From contig JAKITM010000083.1 in NCBI GenBank assembly GCA_021648045.1, positions 1-10,155 on the forward strand: a stretch of 10,155 bases of DNA. Direction: 5' to 3'. Shown here one piece after another: positions 1-7,124 of the stretch. Within the stretch, counting starts at the first letter, position 1, and each line of letters starts with the position of its first letter. This DNA comes from Lysobacterales bacterium (GTDB lineage Bacteria; Pseudomonadota; Gammaproteobacteria; Xanthomonadales; SZUA-36). A program made the translations under genes and the position numbers. The notes under the pieces are model-generated. The model was not told where the DNA came from. It did no database searches and saw nothing but the letters and a program-made list of their open reading frames with translations.

Positions 1-2797
1 TTTCAATATCTGTTGTTTGCGCAATATTAAATTCCAAATTTAACCCTGTACCTACCTTGAAGGGCAGGTCAAAGCGCCCACTCAGGTTTTTCTCACGGTC
101 GAAGTTGAATTCTAACAAGCCTTGTTCAGTTTCTAACATGCCGGCTTCAAGGTCGAGAGAAGCAATAATGCCTGGGCTAAGTTCAAAGCGGCCATCGATG
201 GAATTAACGCTACTGACAGGCGGGTCGCCCTGCACGGATACTTCACCGCTTATGCGTTGGCCAACCGCCAGATCTACCGGTAGGAAAGCGGTGATCCACG
301 CTAGTGGGAATTGATCCAGTCTTAACTGGCTGGTGGACTGTGTTTGATTTTCGGTGGTTTTTCTCTGCAGGCAGAACTCTGCTTTTATATCATCAGGCTG
401 TTGTCGAAAACAGCTGCTTGAAAGCTCTAATTGCATGTCCTTGAAAAGCACTTTTGCCGGTACCTGTAATGCCAGGGTGCCCGTCACAGGAGTCGCAATT
501 TCCATTGACTGCAATTCACCATCCAGGCTGAAGGCTTGCTGGTTCAGCCCAATTTCAGCGTTGATCAGTGCCGACAGGGTGTTTTTATTAGACTCAATCT
601 GAAGCATGATATTGTGCTGCTTGCCACCGGCTTCAGGTTTTGTCGAACGCAGTTGAAAACTGTCTATTGGCAATTCTAAAGCTGCCACTTTGATGTTGTT
701 GGCCTCTATTTGGGCCTCGAGCTGTAAGTTTTGGCTTTTGTTTGCAGGAATCAGCGTATCGATGTTGAGGCTGAGTTTCTCCAGTGATGCCTCAGCTGTG
801 TTGATATTCTCTGCTAGTAAGTCGAGCAGCAGGCTTTGCCCTTGTGCTGAGGGCTGCAGTTGCCCGCTGGTATTGATTCCTCCAGCGCCACCATTAATAA
901 ATTGCCCTAAATCAGGAATGATAACTTTAAAATCCACATCGCCCGCCAGTGGATCATCAAGCGCTATTGTGCCTTGCAGGTCTAGTAGTGCCTCGCCGCT
1001 ACTGGCGTTAATGTCCAGTTCCAGATTGTTGCCCTCGTGTAAGTCTATATTGCCACTGGCCTGCAACGGCTTGCCGCGTAGCGTACCGCTCACTTGCAGT
1101 ATCTGCAGGTTAAGCTGCTCTTTAGTTGTTTCCTCACCTGCCTGCCATTGCAAATTCATATCCAGGCCAAGGTCACCGCCGTAGTCTTGCCAGTGACTGC
1201 CTGGGTTGATTTTGTTAGCGCTAACTTTCAACTTTGCCAGTAATTGTGGTTGCCATTGCAGTTCACCGCTGAGTGTCAGTTCACCCTCCAGAATCTGACT
1301 GTTGAGCCGCTGTAAATGTAGGCCGTTCTGGTTACCTGTGCCCTCAAGTTGGTATAAGCCAGCTGGGATATTTGTGCCGGATAGATCAAACTGGCCTGCC
1401 AATTGATAGTTATCCAAGTCGCCGGTTACAGTAAGGTTTCCAGCACTACTGCGATAACCCGAAGTAGCTGTTGCTAACGGCCAGCTGAGATTTTCCCAGT
1501 TAAGCCGAGCATCAATGGTATCAGTCAGTAGCCTGATATCGCCCTCAATCCGGGTAGGGGAGTCATCAATAACCGCGAGTAAATTGGTAATGGAAATTGT
1601 ATTGTCCTGGTAATCCACGACCGCGTTTCCGCTGCTGCTCACCTGTTTCGGCCAGTCGGGGATAACTGCCCCAGCTTTGAGTTGACGCCACTTAAGCTCA
1701 CCATTAACTGAAAGCTCATCCGGGTTGATGCTACCTCGAAAATCAAACTCGCCGATGTCGCCATTCAAACCCAGATGTGCAATTCCGATATCCTGCATAT
1801 CTCGGTTGGCACTGAGGCTCCAGTTTCCGTGGATATTGTCAGCGCCGGCTGCACTGAAGGTGAGAGCGGCACCTCCGTCAAGCTGCCAGTTTTGCAGTCC
1901 ACCACTGCCATGAATATCCAGTTGTTGAAATTCAATGCTGTTTTTATCGGCCAGTGGCAAGGCCAGTTGTTCGCTCTCAAGTTGTGCTTGCCAGCGGAGT
2001 TTATCCAACAGGTCGTTTAATTTTGCATTGAGACTGAGGTTGATATCGCCACGACTTTCGAGTTGTACTTGCAGTTGCCGGGTATCGCCGCTGGATTTCA
2101 GCGTGATGATATTCTCACCGATTAGTTGCAAATAGGCGTCAGGGTTTGCTGGGTCTATTTTTGCAACTATCTGTAATTCCAGTTGGTGCTTCCAGGGGGC
2201 TTTTAATTCAGCCGTGCCGGACAGGTCAAGCTCGGCAGTGAGGGCCTGGGCAGAATCCTGGTCTGCAGCTGCAGCTGCAGGTATGTAGGTCAGTCGGGTT
2301 TTCAGTTCCCTGATATTCAGTGCTTGACCTATTTTTAAGGCGGCACGGGTGTTTTCAGCGCTTAAGTTTGTCTCTGAATCTGAATAGAGCAGCTGGGTAA
2401 TTTGCAGAGATTTAAGCTCAATTTCCAGTGGCAAACTTAAATCAGTGATCGCTTCTTCCTCAGAATCACTTTCATCAATCTGTACTTGCAGCTTTTCAAT
2501 CTTTAACTGATTGATTAGGAGAGTGAACGGGAAGAGTCGGTAATCAATCTGTACATTTAGGTTATTTATAGTGAGATCAGTGCCGTCATCCCGATAACGC
2601 AGCTTGCCGATGCGGATACCACTGTTGATATTGCCTTTAATGTTCTGCAAGGCAATCAGAGGTTTTTCCTTGGATTCAGCAAAGCCCAGCAGCCAGCGGG
2701 TGCCGGCATCGCTGCGGGTCAGCCAAAAGTAGCCGGCCATTACTAGTAGCAGGAAAACACCGGCTGCGATTAACAGGTATTTAAGCCATGTTTTCAT
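1..2797 (-). CDS. tamB: TamB, translocation and assembly module inner-membrane protein (C-terminus beyond window)
   Basis: TamB is the inner-membrane-anchored, periplasm-spanning partner of TamA. It is an AsmA-like protein built of repeated beta strands, implicated in outer-membrane protein insertion and phospholipid transport to the outer membrane. The reading frame starts at ATG 2797 and stays open to the left edge, giving about 932 residues; E. coli TamB is about 1260, so roughly the last quarter, including most of the conserved TamB domain, is missing. Residues about 5-26 (KYLLIAAGVFLLLVMAGYFW) form one N-terminal membrane anchor. It is followed by an R/K-poor, strand-rich body of short alternating hydrophobic segments such as LEIELKSLQITQL and LTAELDLSGTAEL, typical of the family. 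The start overlaps the tamA stop as ATGA and has an AGGA site 7 bases upstream (2805-2808). Identification rests on this pairing plus the overall protein pattern. Confidence 0.93.
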   Translation of the reverse strand, partial: MKTWLKYLLIAAGVFLLLVMAGYFWLTRSDAGTRWLLGFAESKEKPLIALQNIKGNINSGIRIGKLRYRDDGTDLTINNLNVQIDYRLFPFTLLINQLKIEKLQVQIDESDSEEEAITDLSLPLEIELKSLQITQLLYSDSETNLSAENTRAALKIGQALNIRELKTRLTYIPAAAAADQDSAQALTAELDLSGTAELKAPWKHQLELQIVAKIDPANPDAYLQLIGENIITLKSSGDTRQLQVQLESRGDINLSLNAKLNDLLDKLRWQAQLESEQLALPLADKNSIEFQQLDIHGSGGLQNWQLDGGAALTFSAAGADNIHGNWSLSANRDMQDIGIAHLGLNGDIGEFDFRGSINPDELSVNGELKWRQLKAGAVIPDWPKQVSSSGNAVVDYQDNTISITNLLAVIDDSPTRIEGDIRLLTDTIDARLNWENLSWPLATATSGYRSSAGNLTVTGDLDNYQLAGQFDLSGTNIPAGLYQLEGTGNQNGLHLQRLNSQILEGELTLSGELQWQPQLLAKLKVSANKINPGSHWQDYGGDLGLDMNLQWQAGEETTKEQLNLQILQVSGTLRGKPLQASGNIDLHEGNNLELDINASSGEALLDLQGTIALDDPLAGDVDFKVIIPDLGQFINGGAGGINTSGQLQPSAQGQSLLLDLLAENINTAEASLEKLSLNIDTLIPANKSQNLQLEAQIEANNIKVAALELPIDSFQLRSTKPEAGGKQHNIMLQIESNKNTLSALINAEIGLNQQAFSLDGELQSMEIATPVTGTLALQVPAKVLFKDMQLELSSSCFRQQPDDIKAEFCLQRKTTENQTQSTSQLRLDQFPLAWITAFLPVDLAVGQRISGEVSVQGDPPVSSVNSIDGRFELSPGIIASLDLEAGMLETEQGLLEFNFDREKNLSGRFDLPFKVGTGLNLEFNIAQTTDIE

Positions 2798-4773
2798 GGC
2801 AGTATCCTGCCGATATTCAATATTGGCACACCCAGCGAGAAGTGAATACGCAAACTGTTATCAAAATCATCCAGAGGGTAGGCAAAATCCAAGCGCACCG
2901 GGCCAACCACAGTGTAGTAACGGAAACCAATGCCTACACCAGCTTTAAGCTGGATATCGGAAAAATCGTTAAAGGCGTTACCAATATCGGCAAATGCAGC
3001 CACCGACCAGTCATCCCCCACCAGATATTCCAGTTCGGTACTGGCTGTGATGAGGTTATTAGAGCCATTTTCATTGTTGCTGAGTGCCTCAAAACCATAG
3101 CCCCGAACACTGTAAGTGCCACCGGCCTTAAACCGAAACTGGTGAGGTAATTGGGTCATTGATAGCTGAACTTCTCCGCTATCATCGCCAACGAGCAGCG
3201 CATCAACCGGTGCATTGGTATAACCTAGTTCACCGCGAACAGTAAGTTTCAGGCGGTCTCCAAATAATATACTGAAATGGTTGCCAATATAGACTTGCTC
3301 AAAGCTGACACCTGAACCAGCATTTTCATTGGCGACCAGAGCCCTAGCACGGACATGCATCCCGCGACTGGTATAACCGGTACCCTTCATGCTTAACCAG
3401 CTCCACTCTCCACCTAAAGTCAGGCTGGTCTGGCTAGTATCGAGGAAATTTTTGAGCTCAGGGTTCAGTGCAATCAAATCATCGGCATTCGAGTTGGCAC
3501 TACCCAGCGCATCGAAGTTTTCGCTTAATAATCCTAAAAACAAGGTTTGCGAAAGCGGCTGTGAGCTTCCAAATGGGTGGGATTCAGATAGTTTTCCTGC
3601 CCGCAGCCAGAGGCTCTGGCGTGGCCCGTCGATGGCTGGAAAAACCGATTGCCCGGTATCATCAATGAAGCTGAAGTCATCATTTTGAAACAGGTACTGA
3701 CCGGTGGCGATAAAAAAATGCCCAGCTTCAGCAGAAATTGGTAGTTTATAGTCCGTGCGAAAAGTGACCTCAGAGTATTGTTGCTGCATGCCTAAGCCAG
3801 TCAGCAGTCGGTCGCCCCGGGAAGATAATAAACGCCGTTCCCAGCCCAGTACTACCCGGGCACCTTTGTCGCTGCCAAAACCCAGGGTTGCTTTATAGCC
3901 ATCGCGCTTACGCAACTCCGGTTTTGAGCTGATGTTTACCCGCGGAGGTGAGCTTTCACGATCGACAAGGGTTTCAATATTCAATTGTTTGAAATACAGC
4001 GAGCCTGAGAGCAGCTTACGCATCGCATCCATTCGCTCAGCGGTATAGGGATCGCCGCTATTAACCAGCTTAAATCTATTTAGAACCTTTTGTTGTAGTG
4101 CTTCTGATTCAAAACTAACATCCCCAAAAACAAACTGTGGGCCGGTTTCGAAATGCAATTTAATAGTCGCCTGATTGGTTTTGGCATTAACATGAACTTC
4201 GTGAGTTATGCTCTTGTAGTCTAAAAACCCAAGGGATTCTGCCAATACCCCAAACGACTGCTTTGCATTTTCGTAATTCGAATGTATCAGCTGATCACCG
4301 ACTGCTAATGGCCAGTTTAGTTGCCACTGTTTGAAGCCCTTGAGTTCACGGCCTTCACCGGCAATCTGTAGCTCGATTTCATTGATAATGACGGCGGCGC
4401 CTTTGTCTACTTTTAGCCTCCATAACCAGCCGCTGTCGGTTGTGCTGGTGTCGATGTTGAGCTGTGGGTGGTAGTAACCGAAAGGTTGTAAAACTCGTTG
4501 AATTTCCCGGCTTGCATCATCGCGTAAAGCCAGCATTCGACGATGCGATATTATGCGCTCACCAGTGTAACCGAAAGCGGATAAATTGCTCTTGATATTG
4601 GCAGCTAAATCATCATCTACACCGCTTATTTTAATCACCAGGTTGCCAACTAGGTGGTGCGGGTTAGCTGCTTCGGATGCACCACTTTCTGCTGCATTCA
4701 GGGCATAGTTAGACACTCCCGAGCAGAGGATCAGAATTGAAGTTACCAGGAGTTTAGCAAGTCGGAATTTCAC
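2794..4773 (-). CDS. tamA: TamA, outer-membrane Omp85-family assembly factor
   Basis: TamA is an Omp85/BamA-superfamily protein with periplasmic POTRA domains and a 16-strand outer-membrane barrel; with TamB it helps insert autotransporters and other beta-barrel proteins. From GTG 4773 the product is 659 residues, somewhat longer than E. coli TamA (577). It starts with a clear signal peptide: KFRLAK, a hydrophobic LLVTSILILCSG core, then a probable cleavage site near LNA-AE. POTRA-like sequence occupies about residues 40-280, for example the strand LVIKISGVDDDL near the N-terminus. The barrel follows, with the conserved VRGY/F motif of Omp85 proteins as VRGYG at about 556-560 and a terminal strand LRIHFSLGV. 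An upstream in-frame TTG at 4833 would add 20 residues before the signal peptide and would lie in the T-run of a terminator-like hairpin, so I prefer GTG 4773 (GTG 4779 is also possible). No strong ribosome binding site is visible for either. Confidence 0.93.
   Translation of the reverse strand: MKFRLAKLLVTSILILCSGVSNYALNAAESGASEAANPHHLVGNLVIKISGVDDDLAANIKSNLSAFGYTGERIISHRRMLALRDDASREIQRVLQPFGYYHPQLNIDTSTTDSGWLWRLKVDKGAAVIINEIELQIAGEGRELKGFKQWQLNWPLAVGDQLIHSNYENAKQSFGVLAESLGFLDYKSITHEVHVNAKTNQATIKLHFETGPQFVFGDVSFESEALQQKVLNRFKLVNSGDPYTAERMDAMRKLLSGSLYFKQLNIETLVDRESSPPRVNISSKPELRKRDGYKATLGFGSDKGARVVLGWERRLLSSRGDRLLTGLGMQQQYSEVTFRTDYKLPISAEAGHFFIATGQYLFQNDDFSFIDDTGQSVFPAIDGPRQSLWLRAGKLSESHPFGSSQPLSQTLFLGLLSENFDALGSANSNADDLIALNPELKNFLDTSQTSLTLGGEWSWLSMKGTGYTSRGMHVRARALVANENAGSGVSFEQVYIGNHFSILFGDRLKLTVRGELGYTNAPVDALLVGDDSGEVQLSMTQLPHQFRFKAGGTYSVRGYGFEALSNNENGSNNLITASTELEYLVGDDWSVAAFADIGNAFNDFSDIQLKAGVGIGFRYYTVVGPVRLDFAYPLDDFDNSLRIHFSLGVPILNIGRILP
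2798..2811 (-). promoter_or_regulatory. Hairpin holding the tamB ribosome binding site
   Basis: On the minus strand GGCAG-GATA-CTGCC forms a perfect 5-bp stem with a 4-base loop, and the stem ends exactly at the tamB ATG. The AGGA Shine-Dalgarno sequence (2805-2808) lies partly in the stem and partly in the loop. The hairpin also encodes the last TamA residues (GRILP). Ribosomes finishing tamA would melt it, which suggests that tamB translation depends on tamA translation. The structure is seen; the coupling is inferred. Confidence 0.45.
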
Positions 4774-4798
4774 GCTCACAGTCTGCCATAGTGACCGG

Positions 4799-4827
4799 CA
4801 TATATAAACCTTTTGATAGGGATTTAA
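4799..4827 (-). promoter_or_regulatory. tamA: Weak candidate promoter for tamA-tamB
   Basis: On the minus strand TTAAAT (4827-4822), a 17-base spacer and TATATG (4804-4799) give a poor -35 but usable -10 match to the sigma-70 pattern. Transcription would begin about 20 bases before GTG 4773. The interval lies just after the terminator-like hairpin at 4832-4883, where a promoter is needed if that hairpin really stops upstream transcription. The match is weak and could be chance. Confidence 0.25.
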
Positions 4828-4831
4828 GGCC

Positions 4832-4883
4832 AAAAAAATGGGGCCGACTGCAGACAGAGGGGATCAATTTGTCAGTCGGCCCC
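4832..4883 (-). terminator. Hairpin with T-run between the response regulator gene and tamA
   Basis: GGGGCCGACTG (4840-4850) and CAGTCGGCCCC (4873-4883) are perfect 11-base inverted arms separated by 22 bases. On the minus strand the stem is followed by A and then seven T (4838-4832), the form of a Rho-independent terminator for the kinase-regulator operon. The loop is longer than usual. The loop and flanks (AAATGGGG..., GGGGATCAATTT) recall palindromic REP-like repeats dispersed in gammaproteobacterial genomes, so it may be a repeat element acting as a terminator, or an attenuator ahead of tamA. Confidence 0.6.
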
Positions 4884-4885
4884 GT

Positions 4886-4942
4886 TTCGGGCGAATCGCT
4901 ACTATTCTATGATCAGGGAGAAAGCGCAGCAATTTGCCCGAA
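4886..4942. repeat. Second long inverted repeat next to the terminator hairpin
   Basis: TTCGGGCGAATCGCT (4886-4900) and AGCAATTTGCCCGAA (4928-4942) are inverted copies of one another at 13 of 15 positions, with a 27-base spacer. The repeat starts only 2 bases after the 4840-4883 palindrome, so the two would form consecutive hairpins in either transcript. The rest of the 254-bp gap (4943-5087) shows no convincing gene. A perfect TTGACA occurs on the minus strand at 5006-5001, but no -10 box lies at a normal distance from it. Confidence 0.5.
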
Positions 4943-5087
4943 GATGGTGTGCTGGTTTAGGCACAGAACGAGTGTATTCGCTCAGTCAGGTAAAATCCTG
5001 TGTCAAAAGTCATAAGTTGCGCTGAAGAGAAGCTATCTTGAGGTGAAGCGATACTAGTAGCGGTTAGTGGGTAGTTGGTTCTTGCGT

Positions 5088-5924
5088 TTATTGGCCGAAT
5101 GTCGCTAGTTTGTGTTTATAGCTGCGGGATAATTTAACTACCTCCCCGCAATTGAGGGTGAGGAAGTATTCACCGTTAATATGCGACTGCATCCGCTGAA
5201 CCTTGTGAATATTAACAATGGTTGAGCGATGAATGCGTTGCAGGATATCCGCGTTTAATTCAGCTTCTAGGGCTTTCATGGTGGTGCGCATAATATGTGT
5301 TTTACCATTTTCATGGACACACATATAATCTCCTGCGGCATCAATCCAGTCAATATTATCCTGAATTACCCAGGTGGTAGTACCCGCATCACGGATAGCC
5401 AATTTAGGAATCTGTTGTTGATTGCTGTTACGGAGAATTTTGTTTTTATGCTGTTCCAGTTGTTGGTAAGAATTCACATTTTCACCACTCAAATTACTGA
5501 CTACCCGAAGTAAGGATTTTTGCTGTTGCTGCGCGCGATTTTGATTGAGGCGCTCGCGGGCTTTAAACAGAGCCTGATGCAGGCGACTGTCATCAATGGG
5601 TTTAAGCAGGTAGTCAATAGCATTGGCGGCAAATGCCTTGATCGCATATTGATCGAAAGCAGTGACAAATATTATCATCGGCAATTTAAGTGGATTAAGA
5701 CTACGAATAACCTCAAAGCCGTTCATTCCGGGCATTTGGATATCAAGAAATACCAGTTCAGGAGAAAGCTCAGTGACCATCTTCACCGCCTGCCGACCAT
5801 TTTCAGCCTGGCCGATGATCTCTATTCCGGATTGTTTAGCCAGCCGTAATTCCAGGCCGCGTCTGGCCAGGGATTCATCATCGACGATTAAAGTCCGAAT
5901 CACTCGTGCGGGCTGCTTTGACAA
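5088..5924 (-). CDS. LytTR-family response regulator (AlgR/LytR type)
   Basis: This is a cytoplasmic DNA-binding regulator, presumably phosphorylated by the kinase encoded just upstream. From TTG 5924 it has 278 residues. Residues 8-125 form a receiver domain with the acidic pair DD at 15-16, phosphoacceptor Asp61 (LVFLDIQMPGMNG), Thr88 (FVTAFD) and Lys108 (LLKPID). A Gln-rich, charged linker (about 127-170) leads to a LytTR domain at about 173-275 (PKLAIRD, IDWIDAAGDY, RIHRSTIVNI, LSRSYK), which binds direct repeats in promoters. The start is set by an AGGAG at 5936-5932, 7 bases before TTG 5924. This leaves a gap of 22 bases after the kinase stop. A longer frame to TTG 5984 would overlap the kinase, and GTG 5903 lacks a well-placed ribosome binding site. 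Its target genes cannot be told from the window. Confidence 0.92.
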   Translation of the reverse strand: MSKQPARVIRTLIVDDESLARRGLELRLAKQSGIEIIGQAENGRQAVKMVTELSPELVFLDIQMPGMNGFEVIRSLNPLKLPMIIFVTAFDQYAIKAFAANAIDYLLKPIDDSRLHQALFKARERLNQNRAQQQQKSLLRVVSNLSGENVNSYQQLEQHKNKILRNSNQQQIPKLAIRDAGTTTWVIQDNIDWIDAAGDYMCVHENGKTHIMRTTMKALEAELNADILQRIHRSTIVNIHKVQRMQSHINGEYFLTLNCGEVVKLSRSYKHKLATFGQ

Positions 5925-5931
5925 ACTTAAA

Positions 5932-5936
5932 CTCCT
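5932..5936 (-). promoter_or_regulatory. Ribosome binding site that sets a TTG start
   Basis: AGGAG on the minus strand lies 7 bases before TTG 5924 and is the only good Shine-Dalgarno sequence near the possible starts of the response regulator gene. It lies in the 22-base gap after the kinase stop codon (5949-5947). Confidence 0.65.
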
Positions 5937-5946
5937 GATACTTGGT

Positions 5947-7050
5947 TTATTGGTATTCCAATGGTAGTCGAATACTAACGGCAAGGCCGTGAGGCTCGAT
6001 GTTGCGGCTACTAAGCTGGCCGTTTTCTCCGTACAAAACCTGCAGTCTCTCGATGGTATTGCTTAATCCTACACCACCTTTCGTTGCGGTTGCCGACTGC
6101 AGTTTGTTAATATCTTGGCCCTGGCTGAGACCGGGGCCATCATCGATAACCTGTAGCAGCAAAACCTCACTGCTTTCAGCGCCGCCTGCCTTTTCAATCC
6201 CAGCTTTCAACGAAATACTACCACCGGTTTCGCTTTCGGCAATGGCAAATTTGACCGCGTTTTCTATCAATGGTTGCAAAATCAGACTGGGGACCAGTGC
6301 TTTCCAAGCCTGTTGGTCAATTTCGGTATGCAAGCGCAAGCGATTTTCAAAGCGAACTTTCTCGATGGAAAGGTAGCGATTGAGGTTATCTAACTCGACC
6401 TGCAAGCTGACTTTTTGGGTTGGATTACGGTCGAGTGAATGGCGTAAAAACGCGCTTAATTCAGTAATCATCCGGTTTGCGGTTGTAGTATCACCATCAA
6501 GCACGAGAGTGGAAATAGCATTCAGGGTATTAAAAAGAAAGTGAGGATTGAGTTGGTAGCGCAGCATTTTCAGTTGCGCCTGATGCGCAGCATTGGTTGC
6601 CCGCAGTGCTTTTTCATGCTGTTGCTGGGCGCTTCGCCAGGACTTAATCGCAAAGTACAGGCTGCTCCAGGCGAGTATTACATACAGGCTTAGTGGCAAT
6701 GCTTTGATGTAGTCATACCAGTTCTGTGGTTGCCATTTACTATCTGGGTAGGCCCACAAATACACTATGGTTTTATAGGCATCAAAAATACCAGCGGCGA
6801 TAACAGAAGCTGCGACTACTGCGAATACAATCGAAATAGGCGGGAGGTTCCACAAGTGACGGTAAATCGGGCGTAACAATAAGGTCAATAGGAAGCCAAA
6901 CAATCCGTATAGCAAGGAAGGCAGAAAATAGTCGGGTTTCATCTCCCAGGCAAGACCTTGCACATAGTTGAGGATAATAAAACCGCCCCAGCCAATGGTC
7001 TGTAATAACCAGAAAAGTTTTTTAGGGTTTTGCAGTGTTTTTTGTAGCAT
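5947..7050 (-). CDS. LytS/AlgZ-type membrane sensor histidine kinase
   Basis: This is an inner-membrane sensor kinase and the likely phosphodonor for the LytTR regulator that follows after 22 bases. From ATG 7050 it has 367 residues. The N-terminal third carries about four hydrophobic segments (about 12-31, 41-60, 72-90 and 115-135) with almost no periplasmic domain, suggesting sensing within the membrane. A short coiled region (about 138-165) leads to the His_kinase domain with the phosphoacceptor His170 in LNPHFLFNTLNA. The ATPase part has the N box (PLIENAVKFA, Asn264), the G1 box DDGPGL (303-308) and GGVGLSN (325-331), as in this family. A TTG two codons earlier (7056) is an alternative start, with GGGG 6 bases before it; ATG 7050 is chosen as the commoner codon. 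The inverted pair AGTTGA/TCAACT at 7069-7093 upstream might be regulatory. Its signal is unknown. Confidence 0.93.
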   Translation of the reverse strand: MLQKTLQNPKKLFWLLQTIGWGGFIILNYVQGLAWEMKPDYFLPSLLYGLFGFLLTLLLRPIYRHLWNLPPISIVFAVVAASVIAAGIFDAYKTIVYLWAYPDSKWQPQNWYDYIKALPLSLYVILAWSSLYFAIKSWRSAQQQHEKALRATNAAHQAQLKMLRYQLNPHFLFNTLNAISTLVLDGDTTTANRMITELSAFLRHSLDRNPTQKVSLQVELDNLNRYLSIEKVRFENRLRLHTEIDQQAWKALVPSLILQPLIENAVKFAIAESETGGSISLKAGIEKAGGAESSEVLLLQVIDDGPGLSQGQDINKLQSATATKGGVGLSNTIERLQVLYGENGQLSSRNIEPHGLAVSIRLPLEYQ

Positions 7051-7124
7051 GCCCAAATAGTACCCCAGAGTTGATGTTTTTGGCAGGTCAACTGTCGTAG
7101 TCTAGGTGGTACTTGTCGAGTTAA

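Noticed and set aside
690..1184. A 164-codon open frame on the plus strand inside tamB
   Set aside because: It is antisense to a well-supported tamB frame, is rich in Ser/Cys/Pro as antisense frames often are, and matches no family I know.
2788..3150. A 120-codon plus-strand frame opposite the end of tamA
   Set aside because: It is a shadow of the TamA barrel coding sequence with no ribosome binding site or recognisable domain.
4978..5006. Promoter using the perfect TTGACA at 5006-5001 on the minus strand
   Set aside because: The nearest -10-like hexamer (AATACA) is 22 bases away, too far for a normal sigma-70 spacer.
4791..5015. A 74-codon plus-strand frame across the hairpin region before tamA
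   Set aside because: It runs through both inverted repeats, has no ribosome binding site and no familiar protein pattern; the structure is better explained at the DNA/RNA level.
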